From Peronospora farinosa (taxonomy: Eukaryota > Oomycota > Peronosporomycetes > Peronosporales > Peronosporaceae), in NCBI GenBank assembly GCA_947646735.1, contig CANTFK010000842.1:62001-126000 (forward strand): 64,000 nucleotides of DNA. The letters are read 5' to 3'. Of this stretch, positions 1 to 10,716 are shown piece after piece; the stretch's first letter is position 1; every line of letters starts with the position of its first letter. The position numbers were made by a program, and so were the translations under genes. The notes under the pieces are model-generated. The model was not told the DNA's origin and did no database searches. It worked only from the letters and a program-made list of their open reading frames with translations.

Positions 1-452
1 CGCCTCTCGTGACCCACAATTTCCACTGTTCTGAGGTCGACCTTTTGAGAGGCACTTCCGTACATCCTCCAACGGATATCTGTACATACCGACCCAATTT
101 CACATCCGATACTCGAGTATTGTACAGTGTCCTTCGCCCGGTCAACTGTACCCTGACTTCATCGGGGGAGGCAAAGAATTTTGTCGGCCAAGTCTAACCG
201 GATACCGGCTGGGACCATGAAGTCCATCCCCAAAATTGCATCCTGGCCTACTATAGGGCCTACTTACACCTTAAAGATGTACACCAAGTTCCCATTCAGA
301 GTGACCTTGATGCGAGTGCACCCCTCCGTGGTGTATACGGCTTCCCCAATACCAATACATTCTTGTCGTTCACTTTCATCAATTTGGCAGCCTACCTTAC
401 GAGCAAAGGCGATATCCAAAATGGATATCTCGGCACCAGTATCGAACAACAA
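1..452 (-). pseudogene. Element A retropepsin (aspartic protease), broken
   Basis: The minus-strand frame contains the retropepsin active site LFDTGAEISILD near 435-452 and, further on, the second conserved strand ILGMDFMVPAGIRLDL (about 165-225). A TAA stop at 264-266 separates the two halves in the same frame, so the enzyme is truncated. The reading frame continues to base 1. The protease of such elements cuts the Gag-Pol polyprotein inside virus-like particles. Confidence 0.7.
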
Positions 453-491
453 ATTTGCACGGTCATTGTTGACCTTTCCAGAGGCTTTCGC

Positions 492-1328
492 TTACCTGAA
501 CCATTTAGTAGGGGCGTGGTATTTCCAGTACCCCCTAGACTCTCCTGGCAATAAGTCCAACTCCATTACCGAACTTTCTCGAACAAAATTATTAGGTTCA
601 TTCAAAGAAGCAACATGGACCACAGGGTAATTTCCAATCTTCGATATATTTCCAATCTTAACTGGAATACCCGTCTCCTCCTTGGGCTTTTTCTCCACAT
701 ATGCAACGATACAACAATTAGAACGCTCGGCTCGTACCAGATTCCAACCTGGCGAGCGTCCTAATTTGCCATCTTCTCGAGTTTCTCCGGGAACATCCCT
801 GCATGCTTGGCTGGGTTGTACCATTGACGGACCAAAATTGTAGAACTCCTCCATCTGGCACTTCCCAATCTCGTGAATCTCTCCACAACCCCGGCATACA
901 AACAGGCAGCGATCAGACGGGTGACCCTTCCTTCCACAGCGGTCGCAGGTCAATCTTTTCCAGCAATTCAGATCTCCATGTTTCTTGGACCCGCAATATG
1001 CACATCTCGTGTTTGGGGTCGCTGATGATGGGCCGGGTCGCTGGTCTACTGCCTGGCGATGTTGGTCGGCCTCCCTAGTCGGTATTATCTTTGAGAACCT
1101 CACAATTGAATCCCTCCCCGCTTCTTTCTCCATAAGGTAGACTCGTCTTAGATCTCCCTCATTCTCCGAGGAGTCTGGACTGGAATCTTCAGAGCTCGAG
1201 TCTTCCAGGGTCGTCCGTACTGCATGTATGGAGCGGCGATTTATATCTCTCGGCCTCTCGGGTAGTGCCGGTGCCTTCTGACGAAACTTGTTTGATCCAA
1301 ACAGCATCTTGCCTTCGTCCGCTGACAT
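492..1328 (-). pseudogene. Element A nucleocapsid with three CCHC-type zinc knuckles
   Basis: This 278-codon frame carries three consecutive cysteine-rich motifs: CAYCGSKKHGDLNC, CDRCGRKGHPSDRC and CRGCGEIHEIGKC. The first two fit C-x2-C-x4-H-x4-C, the nucleocapsid signature that binds genomic RNA. It lies downstream of the gag capsid frame and upstream of the protease, as expected on the minus strand, but in a different frame from the capsid part. A short frame at 1241-1495 bridges the two, so at least two frameshifts separate them. Confidence 0.7.
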
Positions 1329-1460
1329 GCTGTCAATACTTCCTCCAATTCTTCCACGTCCGCCAGACGCAGCATAGTCAACTTTTCTGCTAGCTCTGGG
1401 TCGTCCACCGTCAAAATGTAGTGATCGACGTGATCCTTCTGAATCTTGGGCGACCCATCC

Positions 1461-3326
1461 TTAATCTTCATCTTCGAGCCTGAGTCCAAGCACATTCAGG
1501 CGGTACAGATAATCCAGCGGGGTCTCTTCCGACCTTTTCTTCGCATGGTAGTACTGGCGGGCGACCGGTACCCCCGTGCCACAGAACCGCATCATGAACT
1601 CTTGGATTAAGTCCTTCCAGTTTCCTCGTACCGAGCGACCCAGTTGACGGTACCAATTCTGCGCCGGTCCAGTCAGCAATCCTCCAAAAACGAGACATCG
1701 TTCGTCATCTGGTGCTTGGTCTCTTATAAATGCTGTCTTGACCGTTGATACCCAGCTGCGCGCTCTGTCTTCGTCTTGGTCTCTTCCATGAAATTCTTTA
1801 AGATCCGAGGTCGCCGAGAATTTGATGCGAGGGACCATATTTGGTATCTGCCCCAACGCTGCGTTCGCCATCATCGACTGAGGTCCCCTCAAATCCATGT
1901 TGTCAGGGTCGAACTCACAGGAACCGACGGATTCCATGTCGACGTCGGTCATCGTGTAGCCTCTTGGCATTTGTATGCCTGGATGCTGGTCATGGTGAGC
2001 GGTCGTCCTTTGCGCCTCTGGTCTTCCTCCTGCTACACTCCTGTTAGGGTGTGCCCGCGGTACTTGGCGTTCATTCAAAAATCTTGCCATCGCCGCGTCG
2101 AAGAGGGTCTGCAGATCGCCTACCGGGTAGGTAGGTCCTTCCCCCCCAGCATCTTCGTCACGGGGCAGAGCAAATTCGAACTTTTTCTCGTGCTGATTTT
2201 CCATTGGCTGAAAATCGGAATGATTTTCATTCTTGCCACGCGTCGCCGTTCCGAGACCCCGTGGTTCCTGCTCCGCGCTGCGCGCTCGGGTTTGGAGCAG
2301 CGCCGCTCCAGTAGGGCCGAGGGGCATCCTAGTGACCGACCCAGTTAAGGACGATCCTGGGGACCACGGTGCTGCTTCCCTCTGGCCGCTTGGCATCAGG
2401 TGTTGAGATGGGCCTTGATTCGCCTCTGGGCGGCCGGCGGCTCCGTACATGTGGGGACCCACCGTGATGTCTTGAAGCGTCATCTGGCTGTCTTTGGACC
2501 GTGTGTGGGTGGGTGACACCAGAGGTGGGTGTTCCGTTGCTGGTGTGGTACCCACCAGGATCGACAGACGCTTGTGCATGTGCTCTAACGTTGTTGTGAT
2601 TCTGTCGAATCCTAGGGATAGCAGGTCGTCCGGGTCGAACCGACGTGCGACCATGTTCGCTTCACGAAGCATGGTAACCAGCGCTGTGATCGCGTCCGTG
2701 ACGGAGTGCAGCCGTGGCAGGGTAGACACCGGCCCAGTGAGTTGACCCAGCTGCCGGATCTCCAGGATCTTTGCGACGGGGTCGCTCTCCAGGAACGCGT
2801 TCAGCTTGCGTTGGTAGTAGGCCCTCGTGACATCAGCGTCTGTCCATGACGCCAGTCCTGCCTTCTCGGGGCCTATCGACTTGGTGTTTCCGGGTGCCTT
2901 CATCCGGAACTTGGTCGGCTTTGATTGCGCGATCTTGTTTTGTTGTTTTTTGGGGGACCTTAGCCTCTCGGTTTTCACCGTTGGCTGATGGTCCTCTGGA
3001 TCATGATAGGCGTCATGACCCAAGGTGTCCTCAACGAGGACATAGGGAGGGTATTTAGGTTTATCTTTGATAATTTCAACCTCGACCATGTTGACCGGGC
3101 CCCTCCCAAGGCCCGGTCGGTCCTTCGATCCTTTGTTTGTTTCTTCTTGAGTCACTGGCGATCGGTCTTCCAGTGTCTCTTCGGTCTTGTGCTCCTTCTT
3201 GACATGAACATCTTTATCGTCTTGGGACTCGCGGTGAAATCTCGCGTCTTCCGAAGATCCGGGCACGCGCACCATTGTGGTGGAGTGGGTTCTCAAAATT
3301 GTATGATGAGACCCCAAACCACTCAC
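1461..3326 (-). pseudogene. Element A Gag capsid region
   Basis: A 621-codon minus-strand frame. The C-terminal part (KFSATSDLKEFHGRDQDEDR, ARSWVSTVKTAF, WYRQLGRSVRGNWKDLIQEF) has the spacing of a Ty3/Gypsy retrotransposon gag capsid domain. The N-terminal 400 residues are low complexity and charged. A methionine at about 3275 is a likelier initiator than 3326. The frame ends before the zinc knuckles, so it is frameshifted relative to them. Confidence 0.65.
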
Positions 3327-3395
3327 TGTGCCGGACTGCCGACTTTCGGAGGGGGTACCCCGATGCCGCGTATGAACCTTCTCTCACCTTGTGTA

Positions 3396-3705
3396 TGTTG
3401 TTAAAGCACTTGGGTTGTAGAAAGCAAAATGCAAAGTGAATATATTTAGGTCCTTAGTTCACAAACTCTGTTGCTACTCTAAGCCTACTGGATTCTTCGA
3501 CTACACGTTTCTAATCGCTATATCGCGCATTACTCATGGGATAGCCGCACATGAGTAATCTACTCTACACACATGACTCATCAGATAGTCGCTCATGAGT
3601 AATCCACGCTAGTGGTATTACTCATGGGATAGGCGCACACCTAACTAATCAGACCGTACATTCTTGTGGTTGCCGTTTGCATGCCGAGTCGCTTCTTTTA
3701 CAACA
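3396..3705 (-). repeat. Copia 3' LTR
   Basis: A 310-bp direct copy of 7933-8242. The gag-pol stop codon (3645-3647) lies inside this LTR, so the last 20 or so codons are encoded by U3. A purine-rich tract (minus-strand GAGTCGAGTGGGAG, 3706-3719) immediately precedes it and is the likely polypurine tract for plus-strand priming. Confidence 0.95.
3529..3638. promoter_or_regulatory. Array of five bZIP/AP-1-like sites at exact 22-bp spacing in the Copia LTR
   Basis: Nine-base motifs start at 3529 (ATTACTCAT), 3551 (ATGAGTAAT), 3573 (ATGACTCAT), 3595 (ATGAGTAAT) and 3617 (ATTACTCAT), each exactly 22 bases after the last. ATGACTCAT is the classic GCN4/AP-1 palindrome, and the others are one-base variants in either orientation. 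The same array recurs at 8066-8175 in the other LTR. A role as a stress- or nutrient-responsive enhancer for the element is inference. Confidence 0.6.
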
Positions 3706-6700
3706 CTCCCACTCGACTCGGTAGCGACACCGACAGTGATGCCGAGTTTAGTACGGAGGATGGTGAACTGTGGCGCTGCGATTGCCTTGGTCATGATGTC
3801 AGCGAGCATATCTTGCGTTGGACAGTACTGTAGCACGACTTGATTCTTTTCGACCTTTTCTCGCACGAAGTGGTAGCGAATGTCGATGTGCTTAGTGCGT
3901 TTGTGGAACTCTGGGTTCTTGGCCAACGCAATAGCACCTTGATTGTCTTCATAGATAGTTAGAGCGTCATCACCTGCTTCTTCACCGAGCTCACGCATGA
4001 ACGTCTTGAGCCACGTCGCTTCTTGGGTCGCCTCCGACAGTGCCATGTACTCTGCTTCGGTAGACGAGAGCGCCACGCTGCGCTGTTTCTTGCTACGCCA
4101 GCTGATGCAGCCGTTGTTAAGCACAAATACGTAGCCGCTGGTACTTCGTCTAGTATCAGTATCTCCAGCCCAGTCGGCATCGGAATAGCCAAGCAACTTG
4201 CCATTGCCAGCGCCAATAAAACGAATACCAAGTGTAGGAGTCGATTGCAGGTACCGTAGCACGCGCTTGAGTGCTTGCCAGTGTGTCGGACACGGGTCAG
4301 CAGCAAACTGGCTGAGCACTCCCACTGAAGCTGCGAGGTCTGGACGCGTGCCTACCATGAGGTACATCAAGGCTCCGACGGCACTTCGGTATGGCACTCC
4401 TTGCATGGTGTAGTTGTGCTTGCATCCATCTTTACACATACGCTTAGTCAACTTCAGTCCGGGGTCTTGCGGTGTCTTAACAGGCTTAGAGTCTTGCATA
4501 CCGAACTTGGTCAGAATCGATCGCAAGAACTTAGTCTGTTTCATCGATACATCGCCTGACTTGTCATCTCGCTCGACTTCTATTCCGAGGCAGTACTTAA
4601 GCTCACCGAGATCGGACATCTCGAATCGCTCGCTCAATGCACGTTTGGTGGCTGCGAGGATGTCCATGTTGTTGCACGCAAGGATGAGGTCGTCGACGTA
4701 TATGACAACAAACATCATGACCTTGTCGTCACGCTTGGCGTAGACACAGTGATCCATCTCGCACTTGGTGAAGCCAATATTGCGCATGAACTCATCAATA
4801 GTCTGGTTCCACATTCGAGGGGATTGCTTGAGTCCGTACAACGCACGCTTGAGCTTGCACACATGGTGAGGATGATTGGCATCAACGAATCCGTCAGGCT
4901 GCTTCATGTAGATCTCTTCTTCAAGCATACCGTTGAGAAACGCCGTTTTGACGTCCATCTGGTGAAGTACGAGGTTGTGCTGCGCGGCGAGGCTCACAAT
5001 GATCCGGATCGACGCGAACTTGGCCACTGGTGCGAACGTCTCCTCGAAGTCCACACCGTACTTTTGCAAAAATCCTTTTGCCACGAGGCGCGCTTTGTAT
5101 CGCTCGATGAGTCCATCAACAGTCTCCTTCACCTTGAACACCCACTTGCTGCTGATCGCCTTGCGATCACTTGGTAACGGCACGAGTTCCCACGTGTTGT
5201 TCTTGCACAATGACTGAAATTCTGATTCGCACGCTTCTCGCCACTGTCTTGCGTCGCTGGATTCCATAGCCGATGAGAATGTCATCGGCGCTTCTCCCAC
5301 TGAATCCACGACGTTAGCACAGTCTTCTTCATTTTCTTCGTCTTCTTCTTCATCAATAGATGCGAGAAGCGCCGACATGGCTTCGAGTGGTGACGCAGTA
5401 CCTTGCACAGACGATGTGTGCACACCACTTGTACTAGCCCCGCGTCCATAGCGTTTTTCCATTGGCGGCTCTGACAAAGCTTCTAGTGACTGTGTGCGTA
5501 CATGTCTTTTCGACCCCGGTAGAAACTCGGCTGTCTGATGCTGCGGATACTGCGGTTGATGACTTGAACGCTGCATTTGTTGCCATTGTGGCCGCTCATG
5601 GATCGATGCTGATTCGGGCATATGCACATCCATGTCTTCATTGGCAACCCCGTTGTCACGATCGTTGAAGCCTTCATCAGTGTTATGATACTCGATAGGG
5701 TCGATGCCACTTTGTTGCATGCACTTCCCGCTGTCGAACATGTCTTCCATGAATTGGGCGTCGCGACTCACTAGAATGCGACTGCTTGATATCTCTTCAA
5801 ACCGGTACGCCTTTTCGTGGTCTGAGTAGCCCAAGAAGCGACACAACGTCGATCGCGCATCAAGCTTCGACCTCTTCTCTTTCGGCACATGCACATATGC
5901 GTGACATCCAAAGACTTTCAGGTTTTTCAACAACGGCTTCGTCTTCGTCCATACCTCGTGCGGGGACTTTTCATGGCCAATTGCTTGCGTCGGACTTCGA
6001 TTGCGTAGGAACGCTGCCGTTGACACTGCTTCACCCCAGTAGCGCTTGCTTAGTCCCGCATGCTCAATCATGCATCTAGCACTCTCGACTAGAGTCCTGT
6101 TCATTCGCTCCGCCACTCCGTTGAGTTGTGGGGTGTACGGCGGTGTAAATTGCTGTATGATGCCTTTGTTGCGACAGAACGCGGCGAACTTGTTGGAAAC
6201 ATATTCTCCACCGTTATCGCTGCGGAGCATCTTGATGCGACGACCGGTCTGAGTCTCGGCAAACTTGGTGAACTGCATGAATCTGTCTAACACTTCAGAC
6301 TTGCTGTGAATTAGGTACACAGTACAAAACCGCGACTTGTCATCGATGAACGTCACAAAATAGCGCTTGTTGGAAAATGTCGAAGTCTGCATTGGTCCAC
6401 ATACATCGGAATGCACGACGTCAAGCAGGTCCTTGGCTGGTTTACGTGTAGTTGACTGAAAACTCACTCGTGTCTGCTTTCCGAGCGCGCATCCGTTGCA
6501 AAGCTCCCACTTGCCCACAGATGTAATGTCGATGCCGACACCGAGGTTCTGCTTCACGATCGCGTCGAGTCCACCATGGCCAATGTGACCAAGACGCAGA
6601 TGCCACAAGTATGACTTGCTCATCTGAGGCTTGTTGTATTCACTTGCGATGCTCGCGCTCTCGACTTGCACAGGTGTCATGCATAGTCTAAAGAGACCTT

Positions 6701-7928
6701 TGCCGGCACGCTCGCCGATCTTCCACTTCTGGTTCTTGAAATTTGCATAACAGGTGCTCGTATCAAACGTCACTGCCGCGACATCCTTGGTAAATCGGCC
6801 AACTGAGAACAGATTGCGTGAAAGCTTTGGAATGTGCCACACATTCGTAAGCACACCCTTCTTGGCACCACTTGGTGTCTTCATCATCATCACTACGTTG
6901 CCGGTCCCAATCGCCTGCACGACCCCGTCGTCTGCGAGATGAACGTTAACTGGATCGATGGTCTTGTAGTTTGTCATAAACCGCTTTGAGAATGACATGT
7001 GCTGCGTCGCACCAGAGTCTATGAGCCATGCTGGATTCTTGACGCTGTCGTCGTCGTTGCTCTCCAGTCCAGCTGCAAACAGGAAATCGTCCAATTTTTC
7101 ATCTTGGTTGTGCGCCACATTCGCACGCTGCGGACGCTGCCGGTCCGCGTTGTCATGGATCCGTGAGGTACACTCCGCGATCCAATGACCCATCTTACCG
7201 CAGTAGTTGCACGCGCCAGTCTTCTTGAATGGCCGTCCACTACGCTTCTTCTCACCTGTCATGAACGCTTGACCTGCAGCGACCCCGTCACTGCCTTGCT
7301 CCTTGCGCTTCATGTCTTCATGTAGCAGCCTGGATGTCACCAGTTCCCACGACAGCGAGTCGGCCCTTGACTCCAAAGCAGTAATGAGAAATGCAAACGA
7401 CTCACTTAAGCTTCCAAGAAGCGTGATCACCAGGTCGTCTTCGCTGACCGGAGCACCCACCGCGTCGAGTTGTTCCGCCAGTGTCTTTATCTTGTTGATG
7501 TGCGAAAGCACATCATCGCCTTCCTCCATCTTGGCCGTGAAGAAACGGCGACGAAGAAAGAGTTTGTTGGCTAAGCTCTTCTTCTCAAAGTGGCCTTCCA
7601 GCCGCGACCATGCATCGTACGCTCCACTTGCCGGCCGGACCAGGGGCAGCTGCGAGTCCTCCATCGCAAGACAGATTATCGCGAGCGCCTTCCTTGACTT
7701 GCGCTTGAACGTTGACTGATCCAGCGTAGTGGCAAGGTGTTCCAGCTTGATCTCCCCGCTTGTCACTTCCCAAAGGTCCCGCTCCTCCAGCACCATCTGC
7801 ATTTTGAACTTCCAAGTGTGGAAGTTCGAACCATCAAACTTGTTGATGCGAGCGTTGGTGGCGGTGGCAGCGTCCATGTTGAAGGCGAAGTCGGCGTCGG
7901 GGGCAGAGTCAGCAGAGCTTGGGCTCAT
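3645..7928 (-). CDS. Copia Gag-Pol polyprotein, intact, 1427 aa
   Basis: One frame encodes the whole element. Domains in order: Gag UBN2-type region (residues about 25-230), zinc knuckle [14 protein letters not shown] (about 238), protease [12 protein letters not shown] (about 303), integrase zinc finger [11 protein letters not shown]...CNGCALGK, integrase core with DVCGPM, SDNGGEY and [10 protein letters not shown], then reverse transcriptase with [11 protein letters not shown] and YVDDLILA, and RNase H with SDADWAG and [13 protein letters not shown]. All catalytic motifs appear present. The first ATG lies inside the primer-binding site; a second in-frame ATG before [15 protein letters not shown] could be the true start. 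The protein makes virus-like particles and copies the element's RNA back into the genome. Confidence 0.97.
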   Translation of the reverse strand: MSPSSADSAPDADFAFNMDAATATNARINKFDGSNFHTWKFKMQMVLEERDLWEVTSGEIKLEHLATTLDQSTFKRKSRKALAIICLAMEDSQLPLVRPASGAYDAWSRLEGHFEKKSLANKLFLRRRFFTAKMEEGDDVLSHINKIKTLAEQLDAVGAPVSEDDLVITLLGSLSESFAFLITALESRADSLSWELVTSRLLHEDMKRKEQGSDGVAAGQAFMTGEKKRSGRPFKKTGACNYCGKMGHWIAECTSRIHDNADRQRPQRANVAHNQDEKLDDFLFAAGLESNDDDSVKNPAWLIDSGATQHMSFSKRFMTNYKTIDPVNVHLADDGVVQAIGTGNVVMMMKTPSGAKKGVLTNVWHIPKLSRNLFSVGRFTKDVAAVTFDTSTCYANFKNQKWKIGERAGKGLFRLCMTPVQVESASIASEYNKPQMSKSYLWHLRLGHIGHGGLDAIVKQNLGVGIDITSVGKWELCNGCALGKQTRVSFQSTTRKPAKDLLDVVHSDVCGPMQTSTFSNKRYFVTFIDDKSRFCTVYLIHSKSEVLDRFMQFTKFAETQTGRRIKMLRSDNGGEYVSNKFAAFCRNKGIIQQFTPPYTPQLNGVAERMNRTLVESARCMIEHAGLSKRYWGEAVSTAAFLRNRSPTQAIGHEKSPHEVWTKTKPLLKNLKVFGCHAYVHVPKEKRSKLDARSTLCRFLGYSDHEKAYRFEEISSSRILVSRDAQFMEDMFDSGKCMQQSGIDPIEYHNTDEGFNDRDNGVANEDMDVHMPESASIHERPQWQQMQRSSHQPQYPQHQTAEFLPGSKRHVRTQSLEALSEPPMEKRYGRGASTSGVHTSSVQGTASPLEAMSALLASIDEEEDEENEEDCANVVDSVGEAPMTFSSAMESSDARQWREACESEFQSLCKNNTWELVPLPSDRKAISSKWVFKVKETVDGLIERYKARLVAKGFLQKYGVDFEETFAPVAKFASIRIIVSLAAQHNLVLHQMDVKTAFLNGMLEEEIYMKQPDGFVDANHPHHVCKLKRALYGLKQSPRMWNQTIDEFMRNIGFTKCEMDHCVYAKRDDKVMMFVVIYVDDLILACNNMDILAATKRALSERFEMSDLGELKYCLGIEVERDDKSGDVSMKQTKFLRSILTKFGMQDSKPVKTPQDPGLKLTKRMCKDGCKHNYTMQGVPYRSAVGALMYLMVGTRPDLAASVGVLSQFAADPCPTHWQALKRVLRYLQSTPTLGIRFIGAGNGKLLGYSDADWAGDTDTRRSTSGYVFVLNNGCISWRSKKQRSVALSSTEAEYMALSEATQEATWLKTFMRELGEEAGDDALTIYEDNQGAIALAKNPEFHKRTKHIDIRYHFVREKVEKNQVVLQYCPTQDMLADIMTKAIAAPQFTILRTKLGITVGVATESSGSVVKEATRHANGNHKNVRSD

Positions 7929-7932
7929 AACC
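7921..7932 (-). promoter_or_regulatory. Copia primer-binding site matching the initiator tRNA-Met anticodon arm
   Basis: The minus-strand sequence directly abutting the 5' LTR is GGTTATGAGCCC. Its complement GGGCTCATAACC is the anticodon stem-loop of eukaryotic initiator tRNA-Met (yeast type), not a tRNA 3' end. Drosophila copia is known to prime from this internal part of the initiator tRNA (its site reads GGTTATGGGCCC). The ATG within it, complementary to the CAU anticodon, is also the first codon of the gag-pol frame. Confidence 0.75.
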
Positions 7933-8242
7933 TGTTGTTAAAGCACTTGGGTTGTAGAAAGCAAAATGCAAAGTGAATATATTTAGGTCCTTAGTTCACA
8001 AACTCTGTTGCTACTCTAAGCCTACTGGATTCTTCGACTACACGTTTCTAATCGCTATATCGCGCATTACTCATGGGATAGCCGCACATGAGTAATCTAC
8101 TCTACACACATGACTCATCAGATAGTCGCTCATGAGTAATCCACGCTAGTGGTATTACTCATGGGATAGGCGCACACCTAACTAATCAGACCGTACATTC
8201 TTGTGGTTGCCGTTTGCATGCCGAGTCGCTCCTTTTACAACA
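7933..8242 (-). repeat. Copia 5' LTR
   Basis: A 310-bp LTR, the promoter-bearing copy for minus-strand transcription. It carries the same five-site 22-bp array at 8066, 8088, 8110, 8132 and 8154. It is followed on the right by the GTGTA target duplication. Confidence 0.95.
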
Positions 8243-8247
8243 GTGTA

Positions 8248-9162
8248 CCCGTCGGCTGGGGGTTGCACTCTTCGGAGGACTTGGTGACGATGTAGATGTC
8301 TGCCTTGAGGGAGGTAGACCTGGGGGGCCTCGAGTGGATATGCTTCACTCGGTGGGCCGGTAGGTGGCCACTCGATCGACCTTGTCGAGAGTGGACTTAG
8401 AGCCAAATTCTTCAGGGGCGCTTGTCGTCCCTGGCCTTTCCTTCTGTTTCAGGGGTACTAACCACCTGACCTTTACGTTGCTCCCGGACCTTGAGGTGAG
8501 GGAGACCGCTTCCGATAGCGGGTCTTGGGGGGTGTTGCTACTCGAACGAGCTCACAGGCCAAATATATCCTGGAGCTCTATTCGCCCTTGAACTTCGCTA
8601 CGCAACTGTCTTCGACGGGGGGCCAAAATATATCCCTTCCCGGAACAGTGAGTAACTTAGAACAAGTCCTTCTTGGGTGACGGAGTCGTGCCACGTAGAT
8701 CACAAATTGAGTAGTATTTTAGTATAGTCCTATCCTTTTGACTCTTTTACTCTATCCTTGCCTGAAGCTCTGATTCCTTGCGTCGACTGGTCTGATCCTT
8801 GTATTAGTTGGTCCGAAGTGGCTGAACCCCGAGGGGCCGAGGTCGACCAATGAGGGACCTAGGTCTACTGGTGAGGGGCCGGGTCGACCAATGAGGGACC
8901 CAGGTCGACAGATGAGGGACCCGGATCTACCAATGAGGGGCCAGGTCGAACAATAAGGGGCCATGATCAACTCCCATTGGTACCGGTAACCGGTATCCTG
9001 ATACTGATTTTCTTCGGCGGATCCTGCGGATTGTTCTCCACCAACGGTCGTTCCCCTTCGAGGCCCCTGTCTCTCTGGTCCCCTGTCCCTGACCCACGGT
9101 CTATGCTCCGAATCCAACTGGAGTCTGGTACCTCCACATCTCTAAATTAGCACTTCACCACA
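8248..9162. other. Gene-free stretch: element A leader and probable LTR material, boundary with element D
   Basis: No convincing gene. 8248-8613 is the leader of element A. 8614-8625 is a candidate minus-strand primer-binding site. 8831-8963 is a tandem repeat. A minus-strand frame (8752-9117) crosses the repeat and reads as repeated LIGRPGS-like units, but has no recognisable domain. Somewhere here the LTR of A and the 5' end of D should lie; I cannot place either edge. Confidence 0.5.
8831..8963. repeat. Imperfect tandem repeat, about six units of 20-21 bp
   Basis: Units of the type GGTCGACCAATGAGGGACCCA recur with small changes, the first full unit starting at 8841. Units differ by a few substitutions and by 20 versus 21 bp length. 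The array lies in probable LTR or leader DNA of element A or D. Many retroelement LTRs carry such arrays as enhancer repeats, but no function can be shown here. Confidence 0.75.
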
Positions 9163-9972
9163 GTGATGATCTCACCAGCCCAAGACGGAATCCCCGCTGA
9201 TACCATGCAAGTAAAAATGAACAAGTTTAAAGGTGGAAGTCCGCGGGACTATCTTAAGTGGAGTTGTGACTTCCAAATACTTTTCAAGAATAAATGGTGG
9301 AATGATGAGCAAAAGAGCCGTAACCTGATAGCTCTGATTGAGGGGGACCTTGCATACGACGTAAACCTCCTGGTGATCGAAGCAAGAACCAATAGTTGGA
9401 CTTTTGACCGTTTCTTTACCGCTGTGGGTCTGCTCTCAGTACCAGAAGATTTCAGCGAAGATCTGGACATTGAATTATGGAACATGACAAAGCGACGGGA
9501 TGAAAGTGTTTTGAAATTTTCTCAGCGTTTTCGTGAAAACATTCGTTTATTCGCTGAGCTTCCGCAGGACGCGGAGGTTATACCAGATGTGCAAATGCGT
9601 CGCTACTTCAAGCGCGGGATGCCAATACCATGGCAAGATAAGCTGGCAGCGGCGGGTGTCATCCCTGATACGCTCAACGAAATGATACTTTACTTTTCAC
9701 GCTTTAAAAAACAAGAAAGATTACACAAGGGGCCATCTTCACAAGAAGGCCATAGACACAAAGGCGGTCGAAACAAGGATCACGCACGTGACGCAAGAAA
9801 GAGTGAGCACAAGAGCCCCTACCAACCCAGCAACAAGAAGCAAGGGACAAAGTATACGGCGAAGTCCGAAGGAGATAAATGGTGCTCGTGTCATAAGACA
9901 CGGTCGCATAATACTAGCGAATGCTTTGCCCTCAAAATCAAAAAGAGGAGCACTCGCAAATGGAAGAAATAG
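9163..9972 (+). CDS. Element D Gag, 269 aa
   Basis: An intact frame with an N-terminal MNKFKGGSPRDYLKW segment, a helical capsid-like region (about residues 30-190, including LWNMTKRRDESVLKFSQRF, typical of Gypsy gag), a basic Lys/Arg/His-rich stretch, and a reduced zinc knuckle CSCHKTRSHNTSEC near the C-terminus. The knuckle has C-x-C instead of the usual C-x2-C. The next frame, holding the protease, overlaps its end in another phase, consistent with either programmed frameshifting or decay. Confidence 0.75.
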   Translation: MMISPAQDGIPADTMQVKMNKFKGGSPRDYLKWSCDFQILFKNKWWNDEQKSRNLIALIEGDLAYDVNLLVIEARTNSWTFDRFFTAVGLLSVPEDFSEDLDIELWNMTKRRDESVLKFSQRFRENIRLFAELPQDAEVIPDVQMRRYFKRGMPIPWQDKLAAAGVIPDTLNEMILYFSRFKKQERLHKGPSSQEGHRHKGGRNKDHARDARKSEHKSPYQPSNKKQGTKYTAKSEGDKWCSCHKTRSHNTSECFALKIKKRSTRKWKK

Positions 9973-10371
9973 TTGAAGAAAATGAATACCCAATGATATT
10001 CAATGAGGAAGACTCAAGCAGTGAGGACGAGTGCAAGCTTATTGGACTAACTCAGCATACAGCGAGGATAACAACAGCACCGCTTCGCATCACAGCACAG
10101 CTCCGACACAACAAGAACCAATTAGTGCGCTGCTGGACACGGGCGCCTCAAGAAGTATTTTCAATAAGTCTTTGTGGATGCGAGCACGAAATACGGACAA
10201 AGGTGGAATCACATACAGTTACGGTGTTTGAAACCATAGGCCAAGAGGTGGCTAGCAGTGGGACCATAGTCGCCCATTTTCGCTTTACGCAATTAAAGCC
10301 TGAATTAGTTATCACGCACCGCTTTTAAGTGGTTGAGGCCAGCAAAGATACTATGATAATTGGACGAGATC

Positions 10372-10690
10372 TGTAATGGGGCAACCTATTACATGAGTAG
10401 TTATAGGGATAATACATAATTACATAAGTAGGCATAGGGCAGTACTCGATTAGCGGATACTGCGCGTCATTTTATATTTGGTTTAGTATTGGGATGCCAG
10501 ACCCAATAATTAGCCAATAATTAATTGACTTCCATATTGAGTGGTTCCCATGAGCTAGGGAACATATTCGCACTTACTGCGAATTAAAACTAAAACAAAA
10601 ATAAAACAGAGTTATATTTACGAGTTAATCAAGAGCGCTTCCTCAACGCCGTTTTAGTGTAAGACGGTAACGGGCCCCTAGCCCGTTACA
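10372..10690 (+). repeat. Element B 5' LTR
   Basis: A 319-bp LTR. Its last bases form a self-complementary unit: GTAACGGGC, a 5-nt loop, then GCCCGTTAC (about 10667-10689). Its first bases form a shorter one (TGTAAT...ATTACA). The region after the LTR, beginning CCTGGTAGCCC, is the place for a primer-binding site (TGGTAGCCC), which I could not assign to a tRNA. Confidence 0.93.
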
Positions 10691-10716
10691 CCTGGTAGCC
10701 CTTCGTAGTCCTTCCA

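Larger units (their letters stand above)
3396..8242 (-). mobile_element. Complete Copia-type LTR retrotransposon (4,847 bp)
   Basis: It is bounded by two 310-bp LTRs (3396-3705 and 7933-8242) with TGTTG...CAACA ends, and flanked by a perfect 5-bp target duplication GTGTA (3391-3395 and 8243-8247). By eye the LTRs differ at a single base near their ends (cttctttt versus ctcctttt), so the insertion is young. One uninterrupted minus-strand gag-pol frame lies between them in Copia order: gag, protease, integrase, RT, RNase H. It is inserted in the leader of element A. The element shows no visible lesion and could still be active. Confidence 0.97.
1..8640 (-). mobile_element. Element A: decayed Gypsy-type LTR retrotransposon, partial, interrupted by a Copia element
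   Basis: On the minus strand the order is leader (8640-8248), gag (3326-1461), zinc knuckles (1328-492) and aspartic protease (452-1), running off the left edge before reverse transcriptase. The frame changes between blocks, and an in-frame TAA lies inside the protease, so it is a dead copy. The Copia insertion (3396-8242) lies in the leader. A sequence complementary to a CCA-ended tRNA 3' end (minus-strand TGGCCCCCCGTC at 8614-8625) may be the primer-binding site. That would put the 5' LTR to the right of about 8626, but I could not delimit the LTR because its partner is outside the window. The Gypsy class is inferred from the gag/knuckle/protease style, since no pol core is visible. Confidence 0.75.

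Noticed and set aside
1776..2745. Plus-strand frames inside element A gag
   Set aside because: They are antisense shadows without domains; unlike B and C they lie over gag, not near the 3' LTR.
3529..3638. Regularly spaced repeats in the Copia LTR as a CRISPR-like array
   Set aside because: Only 9-bp motifs are conserved, they alternate in orientation, and both LTRs carry them; they fit transcription-factor sites.
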